Counted from the stretch's first letter, positions 17,520-26,410 are shown. The stretch: DNA of 49,842 nucleotides from Bacteroidota bacterium (GCA_023399295.1 JAEWQF010000020.1:1-49842), one strand, 5' to 3'. The notes: generated by a model not told the origin, from the letters alone. Numbers and translations are program-made.

Positions 17520-18758
17520 ATGAAACCAATAATTTTCAAGCACAGCATTTTTATATTTTCATTGTTCGTTTTGTCCCTTACACAGGGATGCGAGATCAAT
17601 GACAATGCAGACTCACAATGCAATGGATTGCCTGTAGTAACGCACGTGAAATACACTGTCCTCGACGATTCTACCATTCACATGGGAAATTTGGGTGATT
17701 GGATCATCATAGAAGGATCAAATTTTTGTAACATCGATAAGATCCGATTCAATGATGTATGGGTATCCATGCAGAACGTCTATGTTGAACCAACTTTAAT
17801 CAGTGTTTCCATACCGCGTATCGCCCCTTTTGTAGAGAATAATATGATTACACTGGTCACTGACAAGAATGATTCGATCGAATACCCGTTTACAATTCAT
17901 GTTCCTGATTTAAAGGTAAAAGGTTTGTTGAACGAATGGGCTGAACCGGGAGAAACGGGATATATTGAGGGTGATAATTTTGATATTCATCAGATTGATT
18001 CAGTGGATGGCGCCTGGTTGTTATTTGGTGATGTTGAACTTGCGGTTCACAGGATGAGTGCTACGCGACTTTGGTTTGAAGTGCCTGAGGATGCACTACC
18101 TCGCACCCCAATCTGGTTGTTCCGACAGGATACGTTGGGAAACATGCGTGTGGACAGCTTGCGATTACCAGGTCTATACAGGGATAACAGATATATTTTA
18201 TACGATGGGACCTACAATGGCGTGGATCCCGGTACTCCCTTTACGGATGGCTTAAGTCTGAGTGGATTTCCTGAAGCTGTGAATGGTACTTATTATTATT
18301 ACCAGGGTGATTACTCTGCATGGGCCTGGGGTGGAAAATGGCGACTCTATACACCATTCAATGTGGGTCAACCAATGAGCAACAATGGCTCATACGATGG
18401 CGACTGGTTATGGCATGTTCCAACCGATGAAGTAGACGTGGTGTTTGAAGTGAACGTGATCAATGATTGGACTGGTGCCGAATTCAAGATTAACCTTTGG
18501 GATGGATATGCGTATCACTGGAACCCACATGGCACAGCAGCATTTCACACCAACGGATGGGAGACAGTCCGTATCCCAATTCGTGAGTTCAGAAAACCCG
18601 CAGTCACTGGTACACCTTTCCCTGCATCATTTTTTGAGGCAACCGGGAATCCCTACTGGGATTGGAAAAACCGGGAAGTACAATTCCATGGCACAGCCAA
18701 TCCGAATACCTTCATTTGTTGGGACAATTTACGCATTGTGCCAAGATATCAATACTAA
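17520..18758 (+). CDS. Surface glycan-binding lipoprotein (SGBP, IPT/TIG type)
   Basis: A 412-residue lipoprotein (Cys24 after LSLTQG) directly after susD. Residues 38-130 and 130-215 look like two IPT/TIG-type immunoglobulin folds (WIIIEGSNFCNIDKIRFNDV; GYIEGDNFDIHQID). The C-terminal 200 residues form a jelly-roll-like module rich in Trp and Tyr (TYYYYQGDYSAWAWGGKW, DGYAYHWNPHG, FICWDNLRIVP). This resembles the glycan-binding C-terminal domain of Bacteroidetes SGBP-B proteins. Its place after susCD is the usual position for SusE/F-like binding proteins. It is expected on the cell surface with a binding, not catalytic, function. The ligand is not determinable from sequence. Confidence 0.88.
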   Translation: MKPIIFKHSIFIFSLFVLSLTQGCEINDNADSQCNGLPVVTHVKYTVLDDSTIHMGNLGDWIIIEGSNFCNIDKIRFNDVWVSMQNVYVEPTLISVSIPRIAPFVENNMITLVTDKNDSIEYPFTIHVPDLKVKGLLNEWAEPGETGYIEGDNFDIHQIDSVDGAWLLFGDVELAVHRMSATRLWFEVPEDALPRTPIWLFRQDTLGNMRVDSLRLPGLYRDNRYILYDGTYNGVDPGTPFTDGLSLSGFPEAVNGTYYYYQGDYSAWAWGGKWRLYTPFNVGQPMSNNGSYDGDWLWHVPTDEVDVVFEVNVINDWTGAEFKINLWDGYAYHWNPHGTAAFHTNGWETVRIPIREFRKPAVTGTPFPASFFEATGNPYWDWKNREVQFHGTANPNTFICWDNLRIVPRYQY

Positions 18759-18774
18759 AAATTAGGAAGCTAAT

Positions 18775-19665
18775 ATGAAAAAAATAGGATTACTTCTTTC
18801 AATCATCATCTTCATGTTTGGTTGTGAGCACAGCGAAGAAACGTTACATAGTTCTGATTTGATTGGCAATTGGAAATTCGCCTATCAACTGCGTGATGGT
18901 AATATCCAGACAATTTACCCGAATCAGTATTGTAAATACGACCAGCGATACGAATTTTTAGCCGATGGTACCGTAATGGGCAACAATCCATGCCAATGGA
19001 ACGAGTTGACACTGAGCCAGGCTAAATGGAAACTGGAAGCGGGTAAGTTGTACATTGATTATTACGCCATCGATGGAATATCTGTTAATCCGGTCGTTGT
19101 CCGGTTGACCAAAGATACATTGGAGCTGGAACAGATGTATGGTGATGTTACTGTTGTGCGCAATGTGTTCGCCCGGGACCGGGATACGAAGAAATATTTC
19201 GACTACGCAGCCGATGCTGCTGGTAGGTATATTGGATACATGAACTATTCCCAGTGGTATATTTCAGAAGATTGGAAAGATCCTGATGCATACCGTGGTG
19301 ATTCCATCCCTGCTGAGATAGAAGTGAGACGAAACAACTGGGGGAATATATCGGTAGTTTTCAAAGATATTGATGTGCTGGGTGAGACGCGTAACGTACA
19401 GGTAGATAGCATTCAGACTTCTCGCTACGAGGAACAACGCACATTCTCTTTGGCCCAGAATATTGGAACCAACATGCTGGTCATCGATCCTGTAAACAAA
19501 TACAACATTCGGAGTTCCGGTTATTTAGGCACGATTGACAGTGACTCTGTCTATATTTCACTGAATATTTCCAAAACCGAGTTTAAAATTCCTGGTGATG
19601 TAAATTCTGGCAGCGTTGAAAACTATTATCAGTTTCAACGTTTTAGAGGTATAAAAGTCCCCTAA
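18775..19665 (+). CDS. Lipoprotein with lipocalin-like N-terminus, function unknown
   Basis: A 296-residue lipoprotein (MKKIGLLL signal, FMFGC lipobox, Cys17). Residues 28-140 resemble the lipocalin-like domains common in Bacteroidetes PULs (LIGNWKFAY, then YEFLADGTVMG, and LYIDYYAIDG). From about residue 145 a second beta-rich domain (GRYIGYMNYSQWYIS, IPAEIEVRRNNWGNISVVF, YNIRSSGYLG) may be a calycin-like barrel. No catalytic motif is seen. It lies between the SGBP gene (16 bp gap) and a GH43/GH32-like gene (11 bp gap), so it is co-transcribed and probably a surface accessory binding protein. The domain calls are tentative. Confidence 0.8.
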   Translation: MKKIGLLLSIIIFMFGCEHSEETLHSSDLIGNWKFAYQLRDGNIQTIYPNQYCKYDQRYEFLADGTVMGNNPCQWNELTLSQAKWKLEAGKLYIDYYAIDGISVNPVVVRLTKDTLELEQMYGDVTVVRNVFARDRDTKKYFDYAADAAGRYIGYMNYSQWYISEDWKDPDAYRGDSIPAEIEVRRNNWGNISVVFKDIDVLGETRNVQVDSIQTSRYEEQRTFSLAQNIGTNMLVIDPVNKYNIRSSGYLGTIDSDSVYISLNISKTEFKIPGDVNSGSVENYYQFQRFRGIKVP

Positions 19666-19676
19666 AGAATGATACA

Positions 19677-20639
19677 ATGAAGAAAACGATTTATACGCTA
19701 TCCTTTCAATTGTTGTTCACTGTTTTGTTTGGACATTCCTGTAAAGCAGCTGAACGCGAATATTTCAGAATCGGAGAGTTTAAAGAAGTACACAATCCTG
19801 CATGGGGCGTTCAAGATGATCCCTGGTGTATCAATGACCATACCGTCCTATTTAACGAGAAAACACTTCGCTGGCATGTGATTGGTATCACGCATTCGAG
19901 GGAGATGGATTACATCAAGGATCCGGGCTTAAACCTGTTGCATATCTCAGCGGACAGCCTGTTTCAATCTCCATGGCAGATCCATCCACACGCACTTACG
20001 GCAATGCCGGAGCACCATGAATCAGTTTTGTGGGCACCACACCATGTTTTTCATGAAGGTAGATACTATTTGTATGCTTGTGCCGGTGGAATGGAGGGAG
20101 CTCATCACCATGATGCATACCAGATGAACCTATATCTGTCGGATGATTTGTTTCATTGGGAACGGTTCGAAGGAAACCCGTTGTTCACTGACGGATTTGA
20201 TGCCCGTGATCCCATGATCTTAAAACAGGGTGATGAATGGATCATGTATTATACGGCTAACTCAACCCCCAGTGGTGGGAATCATATCATTGCCGCATAT
20301 ACTAGCAAGGATTTACTCCACTGGGATAATCGCAAAGTAGTCTTTGAACATCCTCGTGAAGGCACCTTTGGAGGTCCTACTGAATCACCTTTTGTGGTGA
20401 TGCGTGGGAACTGGTATTACTTTTTTCTGTGCGACGGTGGTCACACAGATGTGTACCGAAGCCGTGACCCGTTACACTTTAGAATGGATGATTTTGTAGC
20501 AGAGATTGACAATTGTAGGGCATCTGAACTGGTAATGGACAAACAGGGCAACTATTATATTACCAGTGCAGGATGGTTTAGTGGCGATTATGGACTAAAA
20601 ATTGCCCCTTTCTATTGGCTCGATGAAACAGATAAATAA
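19677..20639 (+). CDS. GH43/GH32-like five-bladed propeller glycosidase
   Basis: A 320-residue secreted protein (signal peptide with GHSC near residue 22, possibly a lipoprotein). It carries the spaced acidic triad of the GH43/GH32/GH68 group: Asp47/48 in VQDDPW, Asp178 in FDARDPM and Glu236 in PTESPF. Blade signatures such as HHVFHEGRYYLYACAG, EWIMYYTA and GNWYYFFLC recur. Enzymes of this fold cleave furanosides (arabinofuranose, fructofuranose) or xylosides, which fits a furanoside locus. It matches no single GH43 subfamily that I can name. His-rich stretches (PEHHESVLWAPHH, GAHHHDAY) line the presumed pocket. The gene is operonic with GH172 downstream (18 bp gap). Confidence 0.82.
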   Translation: MKKTIYTLSFQLLFTVLFGHSCKAAEREYFRIGEFKEVHNPAWGVQDDPWCINDHTVLFNEKTLRWHVIGITHSREMDYIKDPGLNLLHISADSLFQSPWQIHPHALTAMPEHHESVLWAPHHVFHEGRYYLYACAGGMEGAHHHDAYQMNLYLSDDLFHWERFEGNPLFTDGFDARDPMILKQGDEWIMYYTANSTPSGGNHIIAAYTSKDLLHWDNRKVVFEHPREGTFGGPTESPFVVMRGNWYYFFLCDGGHTDVYRSRDPLHFRMDDFVAEIDNCRASELVMDKQGNYYITSAGWFSGDYGLKIAPFYWLDETDK

Positions 20640-20657
20640 AAACTAAAAACAAAGAAT

Positions 20658-21845
20658 ATGAAGAGGAATATTTTCAAACTGATTGCTTTTGGAATTGTCG
20701 TGTGGATGGCTTTCCCCCTTTACTCACAGCAGCTTACCGGAGAATTGAGCGACCTGTTCACCATTCGTGAGGGACTGCGTAGCAGACGAGTGAGCAGTGC
20801 TGATGTAACCGGTAACAATGGCGATGCTGTGGGTCCGATTAAGGCGGGTGAATCGAAATTTATTGATATTCAGGGAACAGGTGTGATCAATCACATCTGG
20901 ATGACAATTGCCCCATCTAATATCATGCGAAACGATCTTATTTTGAGGATTTATTGGGACGGTGCCACTTATCCCTCGGTTGAATCGCCGATTGCAGCCT
21001 TTTTTGGAAATGGCTGGGATGAACATTACGACTTCACTTCTTTGCCATTGGCTGTAGGACCAAGGGATGGAAGCGGTTTGACCTCCTATTTTCAGATGCC
21101 TTTTGCGAATGGAGCCCGAATTGAGATTGAAAATCAAAGCGATGTGGATCTGACGCATCTCTATTTTTACATCGACTATGTAGAAATGAAGAAACTCCCC
21201 AAAGATGCAGGACGTTTCCATGCATGGTACAATCACGAACTTACGGATGCATTACCCGAAGGAGAAACAGAATGGGGTTTGGTCGGTCAGCCACAAAACA
21301 ATGTGGACGGTGCCGATAATTATGTTTTTGCCGACATTCAGGGAAAAGGACATTTCGTTGGGATCAATTACTATGTGCATTCACCCTCCCCGATGTGGTA
21401 TGGTGAAGGAGATGATATGTTTTTTATTGATGGTGAAACCAAAGCTTCGTTGCTTGGTACAGGTACTGAAGATTTCTTCAATACCTCCTGGTGTCCGAAT
21501 TCCATCTTCTATCATCCCTATTACGGATATGCAAGGGTCAACCGCGACAACGGATGGTTGGGACGAACACACGTTTATCGATTTTTCATTGCTGATCCCG
21601 TCTATTTTGACAGTGCGTTGAAAGGGACCATTGAACATGGCCATAACAATAACCTTACGCTCGATCTCAGTAGTGTGGCATATTGGTATCAGTCTGAACC
21701 CGGCAAATTGCCTTCCGCTCCCAGTAAGGAAGCCCGTGCTCCCAAACCTTTTATCCGTGATCAGGATATGCACCGCTGGCGTCATGAATGGCGTAAAAAT
21801 TTCGGGAATGACTCCGACCTTTGGGGGAATGAAATCCAGAATTAA
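20658..21845 (+). CDS. GH172 (DUF2961) furanosidase, short form
   Basis: A 395-residue secreted protein (signal peptide to about SQQ, residue 25). DUF2961 hallmarks run along its length: DVTGNNGDAVGPIKAGESKFIDIQGTG, IYWDGATYPSVESPIAAFFG, and then the catalytic region WYGEGDDMFFIDGE followed by LLGTGTEDFFN. Glu250 and Glu271 are 21 residues apart and correspond to the nucleophile and acid/base pair reported for the founding GH172 enzyme. Known GH172 members are alpha-D-fructofuranosidases (difructose dianhydride I) and exo-alpha-D-arabinofuranosidases acting on mycobacterial D-arabinan, including enzymes from Dysgonomonas. With fucI and fucP in the same locus, D-arabinofuranosidase activity is the favoured prediction. 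The exact specificity is inference. Confidence 0.93.
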   Translation: MKRNIFKLIAFGIVVWMAFPLYSQQLTGELSDLFTIREGLRSRRVSSADVTGNNGDAVGPIKAGESKFIDIQGTGVINHIWMTIAPSNIMRNDLILRIYWDGATYPSVESPIAAFFGNGWDEHYDFTSLPLAVGPRDGSGLTSYFQMPFANGARIEIENQSDVDLTHLYFYIDYVEMKKLPKDAGRFHAWYNHELTDALPEGETEWGLVGQPQNNVDGADNYVFADIQGKGHFVGINYYVHSPSPMWYGEGDDMFFIDGETKASLLGTGTEDFFNTSWCPNSIFYHPYYGYARVNRDNGWLGRTHVYRFFIADPVYFDSALKGTIEHGHNNNLTLDLSSVAYWYQSEPGKLPSAPSKEARAPKPFIRDQDMHRWRHEWRKNFGNDSDLWGNEIQN

Positions 21846-21883
21846 GTGAACATAAATAGGTAACGATAAAACAACATTGTTGC

Positions 21884-23971
21884 ATGAGGTATTTATTTAT
21901 CTGCCTGATAATCATCAGTTACATCGATTCTGTTTATGCAGCTGAATTGCCAAACAACAACAATCCAGTACCAGTGATTGAGGGTGATTGGTGGGACATT
22001 GCCGGTGTTCCCGACATGGGTGAGTACAACAAATCAGGCATGGAACCAGTAGATTTTGGAATATGGCAGGCTGCAGATGGTACCTGGCAATTGTGGTCTT
22101 GTATACGCAATACAGCTGTCGGCGGACATTCCCGTTTGTTTTACAGATGGGAAGGGAACCGTTTGACTGAATCCAATTGGACTCCAAAAGGCATCGCAAT
22201 GCAGTCCGATCCCTTCTTAGGTGAACCATTGGGTGGATTGCAAGCACCATTCGTATTGAAGGAAAACAATGTCTATTATATGTTTTATGGTGACTGGGAT
22301 CGCATAAGTCTGGCCCAAAGTGAGGATGGTAAACAATTTAAACGCATAATGAATGACAAGGGTCAACCAGGTTTGTTTAAAGGTCCTTATGAAAACACCA
22401 GAGATGCGATGGTTTTAAAAATTGATGGTCGTTTTTACTGCTATTATACGGGACATACCAGCAATCCCCCGGATGGAGCGGATTCATGCGCTGTTTTTTG
22501 CCGTACATCAACCGACCTCTTCAACTGGGGAAATCCTGTGAATGTTTGTTCTGGTGGTACACCCACTCAAGGGGTCTGGTATGGAGCAGACTGTGAATCT
22601 CCTTTTGTGGTGCATAAGAACGGTCAATTTTACCTTTTCCGTAACCAGCTCTACGGAATGGGTGCACTGAATACACAATATATTTCTGATGACCCATTGT
22701 ATTTTGGCATCCGCGACGATAGCCGGATGACTGGACAGATGAATGTTGCTGCTCCTGAGATCGTTGAATATAAGGGTGCATATTATATTGTTGCACTCAA
22801 ACCGAACCTGGATGGCATCCGGATGGCGAAGCTGGCATGGAAAACAGCTCATAACTACTATGTGGATTCATCCGTTGGAAACGATGACTGGAGCGGATCA
22901 AAAGATCACCCCTGGAAAAGCTTGGGTAAAGCTTCAACAGCAACATTGCAACCAGGCGACACGCTCTTTTTTGCACGAGGATCGTCGTTTACAGGTGGAA
23001 TTGAGATCAAAGACTCGGGTGATGCACAGCATCCGATTGTATTGACAAGCTACGGAGAAGGGGTGATGCCCAAATTCAGTAATCCGGATCCAACTCTGTT
23101 AAACGGTAATGCAATACGGCTTTCAGGAAATCACATTGTGCTGGATGGGCTCTATTTTCATGATTGTGCACCTGCCGCACCCAAAGCATCCTACACTGAT
23201 GTGTGGGATGTTGGTGCTGTACGGATCATGTTGGGAGCCAACTACTGCACAGTTCAAAACAGTGAATTCTCAAATTGCCCGAAGGGTATTCAGTCAACCG
23301 GTGAACATATATTGATCAGAGGTAATTATCTCCACAGTGCCAGTTCGAGACCTTTATCACCTCCTGATTGGGGACCCATTGGGATTCATATCGGAAACAG
23401 CAATCACGAGATATCGAACAATGTCATTTCCGATTATTATTTTATAGGTGGCTCTTTCGGAGCCGATGGGGGAGCTATTGAGATTGATGATGGGCGTAAT
23501 CCCAAAAAGAATATCCATATCCATCACAACTATACCTATGCCAACATGGGATTCTTGGAGGTTAGCTGGTTTGCTGACATTGCCAAAACCGAAACACATG
23601 ATCTGCGTATCTCCAACAACTTGAGTGATGACTTCCAGGATTTTGTCATGTTGTGGGCCCCTACACACGATACGGTGATTGAACATAATACGATTATTCG
23701 TACACGTCAAGTGCAAAATGATATCGTACCATCGGTATTCATTTGCGATTACGGTGGCAATATCATCCGACACAATTTAGTGATCACAGATGCCCACACA
23801 CAGGTCTATACAGGGAAAAAAGAGTATTTCCAAACCAACCAACATACACACAATGTGTATCTCTCGGCTGACGGTAGTCGCCTCAACATCGGCACAGAGC
23901 TACACCCTACGGAGAAAATGAGCAGTGTCGGTCCTTCTATACCTGAATTGAACGTGATAAAAAGCTGGTAA
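21884..23971 (+). CDS. Fusion of GH43/GH32-like propeller and parallel beta-helix
   Basis: A 695-residue secreted protein (signal peptide to about YAAELP). Residues 30-320 form a five-bladed propeller of the GH43/GH32 type (LGGLQAPFVLKENNVYYMFYGDWD, NTRDAMVLKIDGRFYCYYTG with Asp174, GADCESPFVVHKNGQFYLFRNQ with Glu238). At about residue 323 it switches abruptly to a right-handed beta-helix (YYVDSSVGNDDWSGSKDHPW, the usual start of such domains). Coils such as HIVLDGLYFHDC, CTVQNSEFSNC, ILIRGNYLHS and HEISNNVISDYY follow. The helix half resembles polysaccharide lyase or GH domains, but its catalytic residues were not identified. Two potential catalytic modules on one chain suggest sequential attack on a branched substrate. 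It is operonic with its neighbours. Confidence 0.85.
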   Translation: MRYLFICLIIISYIDSVYAAELPNNNNPVPVIEGDWWDIAGVPDMGEYNKSGMEPVDFGIWQAADGTWQLWSCIRNTAVGGHSRLFYRWEGNRLTESNWTPKGIAMQSDPFLGEPLGGLQAPFVLKENNVYYMFYGDWDRISLAQSEDGKQFKRIMNDKGQPGLFKGPYENTRDAMVLKIDGRFYCYYTGHTSNPPDGADSCAVFCRTSTDLFNWGNPVNVCSGGTPTQGVWYGADCESPFVVHKNGQFYLFRNQLYGMGALNTQYISDDPLYFGIRDDSRMTGQMNVAAPEIVEYKGAYYIVALKPNLDGIRMAKLAWKTAHNYYVDSSVGNDDWSGSKDHPWKSLGKASTATLQPGDTLFFARGSSFTGGIEIKDSGDAQHPIVLTSYGEGVMPKFSNPDPTLLNGNAIRLSGNHIVLDGLYFHDCAPAAPKASYTDVWDVGAVRIMLGANYCTVQNSEFSNCPKGIQSTGEHILIRGNYLHSASSRPLSPPDWGPIGIHIGNSNHEISNNVISDYYFIGGSFGADGGAIEIDDGRNPKKNIHIHHNYTYANMGFLEVSWFADIAKTETHDLRISNNLSDDFQDFVMLWAPTHDTVIEHNTIIRTRQVQNDIVPSVFICDYGGNIIRHNLVITDAHTQVYTGKKEYFQTNQHTHNVYLSADGSRLNIGTELHPTEKMSSVGPSIPELNVIKSW

Positions 23972-23990
23972 CGAAAAAACGCACGAGCAT

Positions 23991-26033
23991 ATGAAGAAAA
24001 CAGTCTCTATTTGTGTAATCCTCATCTTGGGTTTTGTAATACCCGTGATTGGAAGTAACCGATACTATACGATTCGATTGTATGCGGCAGATAAACAGAT
24101 TACAGATGAAACCGCATCACTCCTCTATCGCTTGAAACAATTGCGAAATGGAGGTGTTTGGCTGGGACAACACGATGGCTTGTGGATCAATGAGAATGGA
24201 AAAGTTGACTCCCATTTTTCCCAACTCATTGGGAAATTGCCAGCAATAGCCTCATTTGATTTTATGTTCATCACCCGGCGTGACAATAGAGCCGGATCAT
24301 GGACCCGTAAACAGGAAGATGAGATCCGTAAAAGGATCATTGCTGCCCATGAAGAGGGCATTGCCATCACCATGTGTTGGCATTACAATGATCCCTATAC
24401 GGGTACAACTTTTTACACCAAAGAAATATCCAACAAACGATACAGAAATGAGTCGTTTCGGTCAATACTTCCTGGAGGGGAGAATCATGCACAATTAAAA
24501 AAAGATTTGCGGAAAATCGCTGAATTTGCTCATTCGTTGCGTGACTCCAATGGCCAGGAGATACCATTTATTTTCAGACCCTTTCATGAGTTTGACGGAA
24601 ACTGGTTCTGGTGGGGTGCCGCTTACAATACCCCCGAAGAATTCAAAACGGTCTGGAGATTCATGGTCAATTATTTGAGGGATGAGTTGCAGGTCCACAA
24701 TGTCTTGTACGCTTTCTCTCCGGATGTTAAATTTGACTCCAGAGATAAATATTTGTTGCGATATCCGGGTGATGCGTTTGTCGATATCCTTGGGATGGAT
24801 GATTACAAGGATTTTAAAACAACGAAACACCAATCAGAAAAAGCAAAGAAACGCATTCACATTTTGGGTGAATTGGCTGCTGAAAAACAAAAACCTTGTG
24901 CATTGACTGAAGTGGGCTATTTTGTTGACAGAGACAACCCCGGGAAGATAGATGTGGAGCGCATACAACGAATGTTGGATGTATTTGAAGAGATGAATGC
25001 TCCGTTGGCTTATATCACTTTTTGGGGGAATGGTACAAATGATTATTGTGTTCCTCCACCCGGAAGTCCCGGCGAACATGAGTTTACTGAATTCCTCAAT
25101 CAACCATTTGTCTTGTTGCATGATGACCGGCCTAATCCAGTTCGTTTGGCGCTATTACCGGATATTCAATCTTATACGCAGATGTATCCGGAGATCGTAT
25201 TGACCCAGACACAATGGCTTGCTGACCATAAAGATGATTTCAATTTTGTATTGCAACAAGGTGACCTTACCGATTGGAACGCTCATGAACAATGGGAGAT
25301 CGCCCGTAAAGCCTTTTTACAATTGGATGGTAAAATTCCCTATACGTTTGTTCCCGGCAATCATGATATGGGCAATAACGCAGATATCAGAAATACCGAT
25401 CTGTTCAATCAATATTTTCCATATGAGAAATACAGTAAAGCAACTGGTTTCGGTGGTGCATTTGAAGTTGGAAAAATGGACAATACGTGGCACACATTCA
25501 AGGCTGGTGGGATGGATTGGCTTATCCTATCATTGGAGTTCGGCACCCGAAATAAAGTGCTGCTATGGGCTGAGGAAATAATCAGGGAACATCCGAAACA
25601 CAAGGTTATTGTCAACACCCATGACTATATGTACTCAGATAATAGCCGTATGGGAGACGGGGATGATTGGATACCCCAGCACTATGGTGTGGGGAAGGAA
25701 ACCGGAGATGATGCGGTGAACAATGGTGAGCAGATGTGGGAAAAACTGCTCAGTCGCTACGAAAATATTCTTTTGGTTGTTAGTGGTCATGTTTTGCATT
25801 CAGGTACCGGAATATTGATCAGTAAAGGGATACATGGCAATGACGTGTATCAGATGTTGGCTAATTATCAGGGAGGTGTCGAAAAATCTATCAGCGGCGG
25901 CAATGGATATTTACGGATTATCACTGTAGACGTTGTAAAAAGAAGGTTGGATGTAAAGACCTATTCCCCCTATATCAATCAATATCATCCTGATATCAAC
26001 CAACAATTTAAGTTTGATGCGATCCATTTCTAA
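23991..26033 (+). CDS. GH26-like glycanase fused to calcineurin-like phosphoesterase
   Basis: A 680-residue secreted protein (signal peptide to about IGS). Residues 35-370 match GH26. FIFRPFHEFDGNWFWWG carries the acid/base Glu200, and ALTEVGYF carries the nucleophile Glu307; GH26 enzymes are mostly endo-beta-mannanases. A linker near 375-385 leads to a calcineurin-like metallophosphoesterase with LLPDIQSY (Asp391, Gln in place of the usual His), QQGDLTDW (Asp425), VPGNHDMG (Asn457, His458), VNTHDYMY and VVSGHVLHSG. Both halves keep their metal or catalytic residues. It is the last gene of the first operon, followed by nested inverted repeats. The pairing suggests a substrate that is glycosidic and phosphorylated, for example a phospho-oligosaccharide, but the true substrate is unknown. 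Confidence 0.88.
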   Translation: MKKTVSICVILILGFVIPVIGSNRYYTIRLYAADKQITDETASLLYRLKQLRNGGVWLGQHDGLWINENGKVDSHFSQLIGKLPAIASFDFMFITRRDNRAGSWTRKQEDEIRKRIIAAHEEGIAITMCWHYNDPYTGTTFYTKEISNKRYRNESFRSILPGGENHAQLKKDLRKIAEFAHSLRDSNGQEIPFIFRPFHEFDGNWFWWGAAYNTPEEFKTVWRFMVNYLRDELQVHNVLYAFSPDVKFDSRDKYLLRYPGDAFVDILGMDDYKDFKTTKHQSEKAKKRIHILGELAAEKQKPCALTEVGYFVDRDNPGKIDVERIQRMLDVFEEMNAPLAYITFWGNGTNDYCVPPPGSPGEHEFTEFLNQPFVLLHDDRPNPVRLALLPDIQSYTQMYPEIVLTQTQWLADHKDDFNFVLQQGDLTDWNAHEQWEIARKAFLQLDGKIPYTFVPGNHDMGNNADIRNTDLFNQYFPYEKYSKATGFGGAFEVGKMDNTWHTFKAGGMDWLILSLEFGTRNKVLLWAEEIIREHPKHKVIVNTHDYMYSDNSRMGDGDDWIPQHYGVGKETGDDAVNNGEQMWEKLLSRYENILLVVSGHVLHSGTGILISKGIHGNDVYQMLANYQGGVEKSISGGNGYLRIITVDVVKRRLDVKTYSPYINQYHPDINQQFKFDAIHF

Positions 26034-26058
26034 AACAGTTGTTGGATCTGATCGATTG

Positions 26059-26125
26059 CAATACAATTCCAGGATCGGTCAAACAATCATTGTTTGATTT
26101 GATTATAATCAGAAGGGATTGTATT
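26059..26125 (+). repeat. Nested inverted repeats after the first operon
   Basis: An outer pair (AATACAATTCC at 26059-26069 with GGATTGTATT at 26116-26125, one bulge) encloses a perfect 9-bp dyad, TCAAACAAT-C-ATTGTTTGA, at 26078-26096. The outer stem is followed by ATTTTT. This could be a terminator or RNA processing structure between the two operons, or an operator; the roles are not distinguishable here. Confidence 0.5.
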
Positions 26126-26165
26126 ATTTTTACTGTTCGAGCATAACCAACTTTTTATTTATACC

Positions 26166-26177
26166 CTAAACGATTAC
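26166..26177. promoter_or_regulatory. Degenerate LacI-family operator before the second operon
   Basis: CTAAACGATTAC matches the operator word TTAAACGATTAA at 10 of 12 positions, keeping the CG centre and most of both arms. It lies 5 bp before the ATG at 26183. It would put the second operon under the same regulator as fucI. No clear -7 box was found nearby. Confidence 0.5.
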
Positions 26178-26182
26178 TTTTT

Positions 26183-26410
26183 ATGCATTTGAAGTTATTT
26201 AATCTTTTAATCATATGTTGTTTGATGAATTCAATCTCTGTCGAATCCCAAACATCATTCAACGGTCTTGAAATGCACATGGGAAACCTATACAGATCGG
26301 ATACCTCATCCACTGCCTTCTGGTATCAAAGCGAGCCTCATGCCACTTTCCCCGAACTGCTCTCTTGGGAAGAACTTGAAGTGAATGAAACAAAAAATAT
26401 TTCTCTATAA
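26183..26410 (+). pseudogene. Internally deleted GH172 remnant
   Basis: A 75-residue frame with a complete signal peptide (MHLKLFNLLIICCLMNSISV, residues 1-20). It is joined at about residue 30 to NLYRSDTSSTAFWYQSEPHATFPELL. That stretch matches the segment just after the GH172 catalytic core (NLTLDLSSVAYWYQSEPGKLPSAP in the short GH172 of this locus). Everything between, including both catalytic Glu residues, is missing, while the frame stays open. The most economical reading is an in-frame deletion of a former GH172 gene of the same tandem family. Its stop codon overlaps the ATG of the next gene (TAATG), so translational coupling to the long GH172 may be what preserves it. A functional small secreted protein cannot be excluded. 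Confidence 0.7.
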
